DNA of 38,635 bases from an uncultured Mycoplasmatales bacterium (GCA_910578525.1 CAJTRF010000007.1:1-38635); one strand, 5' to 3'; positions 9,366 through 20,114 are shown, counted from the stretch's first letter. Numbers and translations: made by a program. Notes: a model not told the origin generated them from the letters alone.

Positions 9366-10690
9366 TGAAAACAATTGTAGCTTTATCGACACCAAATTTT
9401 AAATCAGCAATACATATTATCAGGGTTTCTGGTGATAAAGCTTTTGAGTGTTTACAAAAGATTTGTAAGCCTAGAATTGAAAAGAAAGGTTATACAATTC
9501 AAAAAGTTGATATTTATAACGGGAAACAAAAAATTGATGAAGTATTACTTAATAAATTTGTTTGTCCAAAATCTTATACAGGAGAAGATTTAATTGAAAT
9601 TAACTGTCATGGTAGTTTATATGTGGTTAATAAAATTATTGATTCTTTAATTAAATCAGGATGTTCATTAGCTAAAAGAGGTGAATTTACTAAACGTGCT
9701 TTCTTAAATGGTAAAATCTCTTTAATTCAGTCTGAAGCCATTAATAATTTAATTAATTCATCAAGTGATTTAGCAATTGATGTTGCTCTTAATGGATTAA
9801 GTGATAAAACTAATAAAGTTTTAAAAAAGACAAGAGATGAAATATTTAAAATTTTAGGTCAAGTTGAAGTGTCAATTGATTACCCAGAATATGATTCTAC
9901 TCCTGATATATCTAAAGAACAAATTAATAAAATTTTTAATGATTCAATTAAAACATTTCAAAGAATTATTTTTGATTCATCTAATGTTTTAAACATTAAA
10001 GACGGTATAAAAGTAGCAATTGTTGGTAAACCTAATGTAGGAAAATCATCTTTATTAAATGCTTTGTTAAAAGAAGACAAAGCAATAGTTACAAATATTC
10101 CAGGAACTACAAGAGACGCAATTGAATCTTCATGCATTATTAATGGAATAAAATATATTTTTGTTGATACAGCAGGTATTAGAAACACAAAGAGTAAAAT
10201 TGAATCTATTGGTATTAAAAAATCAAAAGATTCAATTAATAAAGCAGATCTTGTAATACTTGTTTTAGATAATTCTAAGTTATTAGATAAACAAGATAAA
10301 CAACTATTAAAACTTGTTTCCAAGAAACAAAACATAACTGTATTAAATAAAACTGATGTTGCTAACAAAAACAAAATTAATGGAATTAAAATATCGGCAA
10401 AGAAAAAACAAATTAATGAATTAATTGAATATTTATCTTCTTATAAAAACATCAATACATTAGATCTTACAAGTAAGATTCTTCTTCAATCACAAGAATC
10501 AGTTGCTTTACTTTCTAAAGCACTAAATCATTTGATGAATGCTAAACAAATATATGATGAAGACATTAATACAGAATTATTAACTACTGATTTAAAAGAA
10601 TGTATTGATATTCTTGTGACTATTTTGGGTCTTTCAAATGATTTATCATTTGTTGATGAATTATTTAATAAATTTTGTGTAGGTAAATAA
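9365..10690 (+). CDS. mnmE: tRNA uridine-5-carboxymethylaminomethyl modification GTPase
   Basis: A 441-residue MnmE (TrmE), which works with MnmG to modify the wobble uridine of tRNAs reading codons ending in A/G. The N-terminal formyl-THF-binding domain has S-Y-T-G-E-D near 75 and N-C-H-G-S. The inserted G domain has G-K-P-N-V-G-K-S-S (about 221-229), P-G-T-T-R-D, D-T-A-G-I-R and N-K-T-D. The C-terminus is F-C-V-G-K, the functional C-[IV]-G-K end, so the protein is complete. No Trp is needed, so the frame is uninterrupted. It overlaps holB as TAATG; tatD begins one base after its stop. Confidence 0.97.
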   Translation: MKTIVALSTPNFKSAIHIIRVSGDKAFECLQKICKPRIEKKGYTIQKVDIYNGKQKIDEVLLNKFVCPKSYTGEDLIEINCHGSLYVVNKIIDSLIKSGCSLAKRGEFTKRAFLNGKISLIQSEAINNLINSSSDLAIDVALNGLSDKTNKVLKKTRDEIFKILGQVEVSIDYPEYDSTPDISKEQINKIFNDSIKTFQRIIFDSSNVLNIKDGIKVAIVGKPNVGKSSLLNALLKEDKAIVTNIPGTTRDAIESSCIINGIKYIFVDTAGIRNTKSKIESIGIKKSKDSINKADLVILVLDNSKLLDKQDKQLLKLVSKKQNITVLNKTDVANKNKINGIKISAKKKQINELIEYLSSYKNINTLDLTSKILLQSQESVALLSKALNHLMNAKQIYDEDINTELLTTDLKECIDILVTILGLSNDLSFVDELFNKFCVGK

Positions 10691-10691
10691 T

Positions 10692-11453
10692 ATGAAGTTT
10701 TATGATACTCATTGCCATTTGTGCTGTTCACCATTATTAGAAAAAGCAAATGAAATAATAACTGAATGTGATAAACAAGAAGTTATTCTGAACAATGTCG
10801 GTGTTGATCTTGAAACTTCTAGAATTTGTGTTCAGCAAGCAAACAAATATAAGAATTGTTATGCAATAATTGGTATTCATCCGTCTGATGTTAATGATAC
10901 AGACGAAGAGGTCGAAGAAATTGAATCATTAGCTAAATCAAATAAAGTGGTAGGCATTGGTGAAACTGGATTAGACTATCACTTCACTTCATATGATAGA
11001 GAAAAACAAATTAAATCTTTTATCAATCATATTAATTTAGCAAAAAAACTTAATCTTCCATTAATAGTTCACACAAGAGACGCAATGGAAGACACGTTTG
11101 ATATATTAAAAAAATATGCATGTGGTTTAAAAGTTTTAATTCATTGTTTTACTGGCAACAAACAAGATTTATTAAATTATTTATCGATTGGTTGTTATAT
11201 TTCAATATCGGGAATCATTACCTTTAAAAAGAGTGATGAACTAAGACAATTACTTCACTTAATACCAATTAATAAATTATTAATTGAAACCGATTCACCA
11301 TATTTAGCTCCTGCTCCATACAGAGGTCAAGATTGTATGCCTTACTATGTAAAACAAACATTTATAGCAATTCAAAAAGAATTAAATATTCCAGAGGAAG
11401 AATTAAAAATAACAATACTTAACAACTCTATTAATTTTTTTAATTTAAAATAA
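10692..11453 (+). CDS. tatD: TatD-family metal-dependent DNase
   Basis: A 253-residue TIM-barrel hydrolase of the amidohydrolase superfamily; family members have 3'-5' exonuclease and AP endonuclease activity. Metal-site motifs are D-T-H-C-H-L at residues 5-10, G-E-T-G-L-D near 92, H-T-R-D-A near 128, H-C-F-T-G near 153 and E-T-D-S-P-Y near 203. Last gene of the serS operon. Its stop TAA (11451-11453) directly abuts the uvrB stop on the other strand. Confidence 0.93.
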   Translation: MKFYDTHCHLCCSPLLEKANEIITECDKQEVILNNVGVDLETSRICVQQANKYKNCYAIIGIHPSDVNDTDEEVEEIESLAKSNKVVGIGETGLDYHFTSYDREKQIKSFINHINLAKKLNLPLIVHTRDAMEDTFDILKKYACGLKVLIHCFTGNKQDLLNYLSIGCYISISGIITFKKSDELRQLLHLIPINKLLIETDSPYLAPAPYRGQDCMPYYVKQTFIAIQKELNIPEEELKITILNNSINFFNLK

Positions 11454-11460
11454 TTATTTT
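11447..11460. terminator. Palindrome across the abutting tatD and uvrB stop codons
   Basis: AAAATAATTATTTT is a perfect 14-base palindrome whose centre is TAA|TTA, the two stop codons with no base between them. It is A/T only, so the hairpin would be weak, but T-rich tracts follow on both strands. A role as a two-way terminator is inferred from position. Confidence 0.45.
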
Positions 11461-13433
11461 TTAATTTGTTCTTGAAGATCAATCATTAAATCTCTTAAAT
11501 AAGCTGCACGTTCATATTCTTGATTTTTTGCAGCTTCCAACATTTCTTTCTTTAATACATTAATAGCTTTAGTTGCCTTTTCAGTATTAGGTTTATTTCT
11601 AGCATGGAAAATAGCTTCCACAGCTTTTTGATCATCTTTAGATTTAAGATCCTCAAAGATTGGTTTAACAATTGTTTTTGGGATAATATGATGCTTTTTA
11701 TTAAACTCTTCTTGAATTTTTCTACGTCTGTTAGTTTCATCAATTGCAATTCTCATAGCATCTGTTGTTGTATCAGCATATAGAATTACTCTACCATTAG
11801 CATTTCTTGCTGCACGACCAAATGTTTGCAGAAGTGCTTTTTCATTTCTAAAAAAACCAGGTTTATCTGCATCGACAATAGCAACTAATGATACTTCAGG
11901 AACATCTAAACCTTCACGTAGTAAGTTAATTCCTACTAATACATCATATTTACCACGTCTTAAATCATTAATGATCTTAGCACGATCTAAAGTTTTTAAT
12001 TCGTTATGCAAATATGCAACTTTAAACTTTTGCTTTTGTAAATATTCAGTAAGACTTTCTGCCATCTTAATAGTTAAGACAGTAATAAAAGTTCTTTCTT
12101 TTTTCTTAACTTGTTTTTGTAGTTCTACAACTAAATCATCTATTTGATATTTAGATGAATGAATTTCAATTTTAGGATCTAATAGACCTGTAGGTCTAAC
12201 AATTTGTTCGACTACACAATTATGAGATTGTTCAATTTCATAGTCATTAGGAGTAGCGGACACATAAATAACATTATCTAGTTTATCATTAAACTCCTTA
12301 AAATTTAAGGGTCTATTATCTAATGCAGATGGCAATCTAAAACCATATTTAACTAGTGTTTTTTTTCTAGATCTATCAGTGTTATACATACCGCGAACCT
12401 GTGGGATAGTCATGTGAGATTCATCTACAACTAATAATCAATCATTTTTAAAATAATCAAATAAAGTATAAGGGGTTTGACCTTCTTTTCTTAATTCAAG
12501 GTGTCTTGAATAATTTTCAATACCAGGACAATATCCTAATTCTTGAATAGATTCTACATCTCTTAAAGTTCTTTCATGAATTCTTTGAGCTTCAAGTAAT
12601 TTATTTTCTAATCTAAATTTCTTTTCAGTTTCAACTAATTCATCTTTGATTCTTTTAACTGATTCTTCCATACGATCATGGTTCATGATGTATTCATTAG
12701 CTGGAGCAATAACGCAGATTTTTAGTTTTTCTATAACGGTTCCAGTTAAAACATCTATCTTTGCAATATCTTCAATTTGGTCCCCAAAGAATGAAATTCT
12801 TAAATAATAGTTATCAGCATAACCTGGTGCTATTTCTATTACATCTCCTTTTTTTCTAAATGTACCAGGAGACAAATCAATATTATTTCTATGATATTGT
12901 AACCTTACAAGATCATAAGTGAATTGTTTCATGTTCATCTGTTGATCTTTAGTAAGAATTATTCTAAAAACATTAAAATCTTCAGGAGCTACTGATGCAT
13001 AAATAGATGCAACAGAAGCGACTACTATAACTCTTTTTTCAGTAGCTAAAGAATTGATTGTAGAAAGCCTTAACATTTCAATTTCTTGATTTTGTTGAGC
13101 AGATTTTTCAATATATGTATCAGTTCTAGGGATATAAGCTTCAGGCTGATAAAAATCAAAATATGAAACAAAGTATTCTACTTTGTTGTCTTTAAATAAC
13201 TCTTTAAATTCAGAATATAGTTGAGCTGCCAATGTCTTGTTATGAACAATAACCAAAGTATTTTTTTGTGTATTTTTGATAACATTAGCAATAGTAAAAG
13301 TTTTACCAGTACCAGTTGCTCCTAATAACACCTGAGATTTAATTCCTTTTTTAATGTTATTAGTAAGTTGTTTAATGGCGTTTGGTTGATCACCTTTTGG
13401 AGTTTTATCTGTAGTAAGTTTAAAACTATCCAT
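11454..13433 (-). CDS. uvrB: Excinuclease ABC subunit B
   Basis: A 659-residue damage-verification helicase of nucleotide-excision repair. Walker A is G-A-T-G-T-G-K-T at 38-45. The DNA-probing beta-hairpin region Y-F-D-F-Y-Q-P-E-A-Y-I-P follows near 90-105. A TGA-Trp near 333 precedes the D-E-S-H Walker B box. Helicase motifs V-S-A-T-P, G-I-N-L-L-R-E-G-L-D-V-P-E and Q-T-F-G-R-A-A-R-N follow. The C-terminal UVR domain that binds UvrC is present (Y-E-R-A-A-Y-L-R-D). Read from a very short promoter shared with the divergent glycosyltransferase, without a Shine-Dalgarno. uvrA lies 17 kb away; uvrC is not here. Confidence 0.97.
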
Positions 13434-13438
13434 ATCTA

Positions 13439-13456
13439 TATAATAATATTACTATA
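13439..13456. promoter_or_regulatory. Overlapping divergent promoters, uvrB / glycosyltransferase
   Basis: Only 25 bases separate the two start codons. A + strand TATAAT lies at 13439-13444 and a - strand TATAGT at 13456-13451. Predicted starts would leave leaders of about 8 bases (+) and 11 bases (-), so each -10 box lies in or next to the other gene's initially transcribed region. No Shine-Dalgarno is visible for either gene. Confidence 0.5.
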
Positions 13457-13458
13457 TT

Positions 13459-14469
13459 ATGATTCCAAAGATTTCAATATTAATTGCATCATATAATGCT
13501 GAGAAAACAATTAGAAGAACTTTGGATAGTGCAATTAATCAGACTTTTAAAAATATTGAGATTGTTTGTGTCAATGATTATAGCAGTGATGACACTGCTA
13601 AAATTATTAAAGAATATATAAAAAAAGATAGCAGAGTTAAATTAATTAATAATAAGATTAACTTAGGAATTTCTATGAATAGAAATGTTCTCATCAAAAA
13701 CAGCAGAGGAGAATATTTTACATTTTTAGATGATGATGATGAACTAGATTTAAAAATTTGCGAAGAATTTGTTAAAAGAGCAAATGGTAGTGGAATTAAA
13801 TGTGATGTAGCACCATTCAAATCTATGGTTCGTTTTGGTTCGAAAGGTAATATTCAGTTTCATAACATTTGTTCAAATAACTTTAATAGAAACACTACTC
13901 CTATTACATTTACTGAAAAAAATCTATTTGTTCCATGAGGATATTTTATTAATAGAAAATATTTTCTATCTTTAAAGAAAACTTTTTGTCCATACGCCCG
14001 TACTTGTGAAGATTTAGGATTTATGCCTTATATTGTCTTGTGTGCTAAAAAATTTATGCCAATTCCTAAAATAGGTTATTACTATTACAAAGTAAATACT
14101 GGTAAATTATCATCAATTAAAAAAGGTAAGATTGATACTCTTAGAGACATGCTGTTACAAGTAGATTATTTATTAGACTTATCTAAGAAAAAAGGCTTCT
14201 TAAAAGATGATAAAAAATTAAGAGCAATATTTTCTGCAATATCTATTGGTGCTGGTTCTTTTATTTCAAAATATAAAATTAAATTTAATAACAAACAAAC
14301 AAAAATACAAAAACAAAAAATTAAATATGAATATATGCAAATGTTACATATTAAATATGACATTCCTTTAGATATTTACCACAACTCTTGATGAAAAAAA
14401 TTTGAAACAATACCACAAACGTTTTCTTATTGAAGACAAACAAAAAGTATAAAACAAACAAAGAAGTAA
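13459..14469 (+). CDS. Family 2 glycosyltransferase (paralogue 1)
   Basis: A 336-residue GT-A glycosyltransferase expected to move a sugar from a nucleotide sugar to a lipid or glycan acceptor at the inner membrane face. The N-terminal domain has I-S-I-L-I-A-S-Y-N-A-E, S-A-I-N-Q-T-F near 32, V-C-V-N-D-Y-S-S-D-D near 45, G-I-S-M-N-R-N near 75 and the metal site F-L-D-D-D-D near 93. A conserved E-D-L-G-F-M-P block lies near 185. The Lys-rich C-terminal third ends soon after a W-W-K-K motif encoded by tandem TGA TGA (14389-14394, residues 311-312). Strongly similar in layout and motifs to the gene at 19119. Convergent with secA, with no base between the stops. No transmembrane segment is obvious. 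Confidence 0.85.
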
Positions 14470-14495
14470 TTATTTTGATTGCTTCTTTTTTTGTT
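14453..14495. terminator. Bidirectional hairpin inside the 3' ends of glycosyltransferase and secA
   Basis: AACAAACAAAGAAG (14453-14466) pairs with CTTCTTTTTTTGTT (14482-14495) with one mismatch, around a 15-base loop containing both abutting stop codons. T-rich and A-rich arms give each strand a U-rich segment. The arms are also codons for the Lys/Gln-rich C-termini of both proteins. Confidence 0.5.
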
Positions 14496-17040
14496 CATTC
14501 ATTTTCTTTAATAATTCTTGTTTTGCATCACCTTTATGTTTGTCAGTAGGCAATTTAGGGTTGGTATTAATCTTGAGATCAGGTTTACTATTGAAAACTT
14601 CTTCAATTTTGATATCATCAACTTTTGGATTTTCAACTAAAGCCTCAGAAGTTAAATTTAGTTTTGGAAGAATCTTTTCTAATTCTTTTCTTAATTCTTC
14701 ATTTACTTTAGGAATAAAGATTCTGTGTAATGAAACAATTACTTGGTGAGCAATATTCTTTTTCATTTCGTTAAAGTTTCAATCTGCTTCTTCAACGTAA
14801 ATATTTAATGGTGAACGTTGTTCTAAAGAACGCAATTGAACACCTTCACGAATTTTAATAATTCTGTCTAGGTGACTAGTTCATTGATAGTCTAAACATT
14901 GAATCATTAAATCTCTTAGAATGTTTTGAGCAGCTTCTGGTTTTAATAATTTAATTCTATTTTGAACGCTTAATCAAAGAATTTCAAAAATGATTTTTTC
15001 ACCTTGCTCAATTGTTTTGTTTTCAAAAAAGTGATAAGTAATAATAGGAGCATTAAATATACTTTTATTAATTACTTCAGCAACTTTATTAGCATTAATG
15101 TGTACTTCATTATCAGGATTTTTAAACATTCTAGCTAAATCGTGTGCCACAACCTTAACCATTCCCTTAAGAATATCTGAATTTTCTTTTCCTAAAAGAA
15201 TTTGGTTACGTTGTGTATAAACCAATTCTCTTTGGTTAGTTAAAACACTATCATAATCAATTAAGTTTTTACGAGTGTCAAAATTTAACCCTTCTACTTT
15301 CTTTTGAGTAGAGTTTAATAGTTTTGTAAAGAATCATGAATCATAATATTCATCATCTTCTACTTTAATGTTTGCTTTGTCTTGTTTTTCTGTTGCAAAA
15401 CGTTTAAATAACATGTCGTCCAATGAAATAAAGAATCTAGTGATACCTGGGTCACCTTGTCTACCAGAACGTCCTCTTAATTGGTTATCAATACGTCTTG
15501 ATTCGTTGTGCTCTGTACCAATAACATACAAACCACCTAGTTCAGCAATTCCTTCACCCAACTTAATGTCTGTACCACGACCAGCCATGTTAGTAGAAAT
15601 TGTAATAGCGCCTCTTTGACCAGCGTTTTTTACAATTTCAGCTTCACGTGCATTGTTCTTAGCATTTAATAGCTCAAATTTTAATCCTTTGTTTCTTAAG
15701 TAATGAGATAAATCTTCTGAATCTTCTACAGAAGCTGTACCAACAAGAATAGGTTGACCAGTTGCATGAATTTTTTCAATTTCAGCTACAACGTGTTTTC
15801 ATTTACTTGGCTTGTTAGAGAAGACGTAATCGTTTAAGTCTTTTCTGATAACAGGTTTATTTGTTGGGATAGGAACAACAACCATGTTATAAATTTTTAA
15901 GAATTCTTCTTCTTCAGTTAAAGCAGTACCTGATAGACCACAAATCTTTTTATATAAACGGAAGAACGATTGATATGTAATGGTTGCAACTGTAATGTTT
16001 TCTGGTTCTATTTTAACATATTCCTTTGCTTGAATAGCTTGTTGTAAACCAGCATTATAACTACGGCCTTCTAGAATACGACCTGTAAAGTGATCAACTA
16101 ACAAAATTTTGTTTTCTTTAACAACATATTCAACACCATTTTGGAAAACAAAGTTTGCAGTCATGGCGTTCTTAATCTTATGTAATAATTCAGAGTTTGC
16201 AAAATCAAATAAATTTTTAATACGATAATGTTCGTTTGTTTTTGCAACACCAGAATCAGTTAATGAAATAGCATTTGATTCAGGTTCAATTTTGTAATCA
16301 TTTTTTGATAAAGTCTTAACGAATTCATCAACTTCAACATACATCGAAACATCTTTTTTAGGTTGACCAGAAATAATTAATGGAGTTCTTGCTTCATCAA
16401 TTAATACAGAGTCTGCTTCATCAATAATAGCGAAGTTTAATCCACGAATAACTTTTTCTTCATATTTTCTAACCATGTTATCACGAAGATAATCAAATCC
16501 TAATTCAGAGTTAGTTGTATAAGTGATATCACACGCATACATTTTCTTTTTTTCATCTGGTCTAAATGAAGCTAAGTTATATCCAACAGTGATTCCTAAT
16601 GGATTTAAACATTGTGCACAGAATCTAGCATCACGTTCAACTAAATATTCGTTAACAGTAACAACGTGTACACCTTGTTTAGATAAAGCGTTTAAATATG
16701 AAACAATAACAACGGTTAATGTCTTACCTTCACCAGTATACATTTCGGCAAAATCACCTTGATGCGCAACAATAGCACCAATGATTTGTACTTTAAAAGC
16801 AAACATTCCAGTTACACGGTAAATTGCTTCTCTAGCAACAGCAAATGCTTCTGGTAAAATATCATCTAAGGTTTCGCCCTTTTCCAAACGTCTGATAAAA
16901 ACATTAGTCATGTTAGATAGTTGCGCATTAGGCATCTTTCTAAAATGATCAACATAGCTTTCAATTTTTGTAGCTAATAATTTTGCTTTTTTTAATATTC
17001 TTCTTCTTGGGGCAAAAACACTAGTTCTTGGGCTTAACAT
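14470..17040 (-). CDS. secA: Preprotein translocase ATPase
   Basis: An 856-residue motor that pushes preproteins through SecYEG. Walker A is M-Y-T-G-E-G-K-T at 100-107; the second box is I-I-D-E-A-D-S-V-L-I-D-E-A near 206. The preprotein cross-linking domain, second nucleotide fold (M-A-G-R-G-T-D-I-K-L near 485) and Q-L-R-G-R-S-G-R-Q-G-D-P-G helicase motif follow, then the scaffold region. Several TGA codons encode Trp. The C-terminus is Lys/Gln-rich (K-K-K-Q-S-K) and lacks the zinc-binding SecB-interaction tail, as expected without SecB. ATG at 17040 has no Shine-Dalgarno and is about 10 bases from a predicted start site. uvrB-secA proximity recalls MG073-MG072 of M. genitalium, though here a glycosyltransferase lies between them. 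Confidence 0.97.
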
Positions 17041-17055
17041 ATAACAATTATTTTA

Positions 17056-17071
17056 TATTATAAATATAATA
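17056..17071. promoter_or_regulatory. Symmetric bidirectional promoter, secA / flippase-like gene
   Basis: TATTATA (17056-17062), two bases, then TATAATA (17065-17071). The arms carry TATAAT on the - strand (17062-17057) for secA and on the + strand (17065-17070) for the gene at 17091. Predicted leaders are about 10 bases for secA and 13 for the + gene. Core and spacing are the same as in the palindrome at 6607-6628. Confidence 0.65.
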
Positions 17072-17090
17072 ATAAAAATAAATCATAGTA

Positions 17091-18266
17091 ATGAAAAAAA
17101 ACACAAATCTTAAAAAAGGTAAAACTATTCAAGATAAAGCTAATACCAAATTCTTAACAAACAAAAGAATTTTAATTATTTCTTTAGGTTTTATTATTAC
17201 TATTGTGTTGATTTCTTTAACTATTTGAAAAATATTAGATGTTGATTTTGCTAATTTTGGTAAGAGAGTAAGTCATGCAACATCAACTAGACCAGGTTTA
17301 TTGGTATTCTTAATACTTTTTTTACTTATTAAGCCTATTATTGCATCTGTTAGTGCCACTGTTAGATTGATAGAAATGGGTATAAAAGTTAAATGATATG
17401 ACACTCTTTCAATGTGTTTCACATTAATCTTTTTACAAAACATCACTCCTGCTAATTTAGTATCTGATCCATTTTCTATTTATTGAATAAAATCTCATAA
17501 TGTAGAAAATTCAAGAGCTTATTGTATTGTTGCAACTAACGGCTTGATTTATCAAATGATTCAAATGTTAGTAACATTACCATCGTTTTGTTTTATAGCT
17601 GCAGATTATCAAAACTATAAAGAAGCTGACGCTACTGCTTTATCGTTTTATTGATTAATGGTTGTGGGTTTTGCTTTAGATTGATTTATTCTTGGATTTT
17701 TCTTTTTAACTTCTTTTTCATCTCATTTTACTTATGTTTTGTCTTTAAGTTTTAATAATGTTAAAAAACTATTACATCTTCAATATCACACAAATGAAGA
17801 AGTAAAACAAAAATATTTAAGAGAACAAAAAGCTAAGAAAGAATCGATCGAAATGATTAAACATTGAAAATACACCATTATCATTTCTTTAATCTTTTTT
17901 GTTGGTGAAATATGAACATATGGTGCTATGTATGTTTCTCTTCAATGAATTGCTCCAGACAATGTTGGTTTACCGTTTTGAGAGATTTTCAATTGTGCTA
18001 ACGTAGCTGTAACTGCTTGTAAAATGTTTCCAATTCCTGGTAGCCAAATGGCGTTAGATGTTGCTTTGAAAGAAACCATTTTAATTAGTGGTCATGTTAA
18101 TAATCAATTGCAACCAGATGAAACAGAACCTTTAGTAAAAGATTCAATTTTGGTATTTAGAATGTTTTCTGCATACATCCCAACATTATTAGGAATACCA
18201 GCATTTGGCTTCTTGTGTTATTTACAGTTTAAATTTATTAAAAAAACAAAAAAGGCGGTCGCATAA
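17091..18266 (+). CDS. YbhN/MprF-type membrane protein (lysylphosphatidylglycerol synthase TM region, UPF0104)
   Basis: A 391-residue polytopic membrane protein, broken by many TGA-Trp codons with the standard code. After a Lys-rich cytoplasmic N-terminus there are about eight hydrophobic segments, with a charged loop around 235-260 (K-Q-K-Y-L-R-E-Q-K-A-K-K). Family clues are N-I-T-P-A-N-L-V-S-D-P near 125 and F-P-I-P-G-S-Q-M-A-L-D-V-A near 313, matching the P-x-P-G-x-x-G/M-x-x-E/D signature of flippase-like YbhN and the MprF flippase half. There is no aminoacyl-transferase domain, so a lipid-flipping or lipid-linked sugar role is more likely than lysyl-PG synthesis. TAATG overlap with the hydrolase gene and nearby glycosyltransferases support a glycolipid role (inference). 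Confidence 0.75.
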
Positions 18267-19129
18267 TGCCAATAATTTTTAAAAATTTAGATTTTGAAAC
18301 ATCTAAAGGTTTAATCCCTGCTATTTATTGTGGAAACTTTGAAAATGCAAAAAATATTATTATTCACTTAAATATCGCATGTGGAACCAAAGAACTTATA
18401 AAGTTTTATAACATTCCAGATTTTAAACATTCTGTTTTTCTTTCAATTGATTTACCAGGTCATGGTTCATGTGAAATTAAACCAAGTAGACACCCATATT
18501 ACTATGTAAGAATAATTTATGAAATAGTAGATCAAATTAAGGCTAGGGATCCAAATAAGAAAATTATTTTCTTTGGTGAATCATTTGGTGCTAATTTAGC
18601 TTCTTTATATTGTAAAAAATATTTCTCTGAGAACAATCAATATATTTTGTTAAATCCTCCATTTAAAATTAGAAATCCAAAAAGAACTAAAGAAGAAAAA
18701 AATACAGATAACACTTTCAAGTTAGCATGTAAATATATATTTACATTATTAACTAATATTGATACATATTCTATTCCGCATGGAATACACAATTTGACAA
18801 ACAATGCTGTTTTTTTAAGAATGTGAAAAATGAGAGCTCAACAAAACAAACAAAGCACTAAAATAAATCTTGCAACGTGGTTTAGTATGTCTAAAGCCAG
18901 AAAATTTATATTAAATCATTATGAAATCGATGCAATGCCACAAATTACTTTGATTACTTCAAAAGAAGATTTTTATTATCAAAAAAACAAAAGCACTATA
19001 GATAAATTAACAAGTTATAAATTAAAAAATAACGGTATTGAAATTTTTAATCAAGGTGATCATTTTTTAGTGATTAATCCATCTTCTCAAAAAGAAATTT
19101 GAAAAATTGTTTTAAAACATGACAAGTAA
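18266..19129 (+). CDS. Alpha/beta hydrolase (probable lipase/esterase)
   Basis: A 287-residue alpha/beta-hydrolase fold protein. The nucleophile elbow is G-E-S-F-G with Ser106, after F-L-S-I-D-L-P-G-H-G-S near 58-68, which gives the oxyanion-side strand. A plausible acid is Asp235 (S-K-E-D-F) and the catalytic His is His266 (G-D-H-F-L). There is no signal peptide, so it acts in the cytoplasm or at the membrane face. TGA-Trp codons include 18824-18826; a UGG Trp occurs at A-T-W-F. It overlaps the upstream flippase-like gene by TAATG and the downstream glycosyltransferase by 11 bases, so the three form an operon. Substrate unknown; deacylation of a lipid intermediate would fit the context. Confidence 0.82.
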
Positions 19130-20114
19130 TAAACCTAAGATTTCTATATTGATTCCTACTTACAATAGTGAGAAATATATAAGAAAATGTTTAAACAGCG
19201 CAATTAAACAAACTTTTCATAATATTGAAATTGTTTGTCTTGACGATTGCTCTAAAGACTCTACATATGATATTCTTAAAGAATATGCTAGTAGAGATAA
19301 GAGAATAAGAATTTATCGTAATAAAGTTAACAAAGGAATTGCGACTAATAGAAATTTATTAATTAAACTTTGTCATGGTGAATATATGTTCTTTTTAGAT
19401 TCAGATGATTGAATGTTTAAAACTACATGTAAAAAATTTGTTGATTCATTAGAAGGTGAAAATTATGATATGGTTGTTGGCAAAACCAAAGTAGTGTTTA
19501 GTGAATGACCAATAATCAAATATAACTTTTTTCCAACAAGTTCTTTTAATTCAAAGACTAACAACATTAAATATGTTGAAAAAAATATTTGTTTATGTTG
19601 AGGATGTTTTATTAGAAAATCATATTGAAATAAATTAAATATTCCTTTCAATGATAAAGTTTCAAGAGTATTTGAAGATTTAGGAATTATGCCTTATGTT
19701 TTTTTAAAAGCAAAAAAATTTAAAACAGTAAATGCTAATTTTTATGTTTATTTAAGAAGAAAAAATTCTACTAGCAAATTTGAAGGAACAGAATATACGG
19801 TTTTACAACATGTTATGAAACAAACTGATGGTTTGTTAGAATTGTTTAAGAAAGAAGGGTATCTAAACAATCCTAAATATCAAGAAGCTATTTCAGGTTG
19901 TTTGTTTGCACCAATTGGTTATTTTATTTTCTTTAGACACCCAAGGGATGCAAATAGCAAAAAAATATTTGAAAAAAATAAAATTGAAGCTTTTAATGTT
20001 CTTCAAAAAACAGGTTACCCTATTAGTGCAAAAAATAAAAGCTGATGAAAGAAAATCTTAACACCTCTTTTTAAAATATTTTTTAAAAAAGAATTAAAGA
20101 AAAGCAAGAATTAA
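19119..20114 (+). CDS. Family 2 glycosyltransferase (paralogue 2)
   Basis: A 331-residue GT-A glycosyltransferase, clearly a paralogue of the gene at 13459. Shared blocks are I-S-I-L-I-P-T-Y-N-S-E, S-A-I-K-Q-T-F-H-N-I-E-I-V-C, G-I-A-T-N-R-N-L-L-I-K, metal site F-L-D-S-D-D near 95-100, E-D-L-G-I-M-P-Y near 188 and K-A-K-K-F. It also ends with W-W-K-K encoded by tandem TGA TGA (20043-20048, residues 309-310), then a Lys/Phe-rich tail that may bind the membrane. Last gene of the + strand operon; its start lies inside the hydrolase gene. Its TAA overlaps the stop of the opposing gene by two bases. Confidence 0.87.

Noticed and set aside
9958..10374. - strand open frame of 138 codons
   Set aside because: It lies entirely inside mnmE, which has all GTPase motifs; it is a composition shadow.
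17091..18266. Bifunctional MprF lysylphosphatidylglycerol synthase
   Set aside because: Only the membrane region is present; the cytoplasmic aminoacyl transferase domain is absent.
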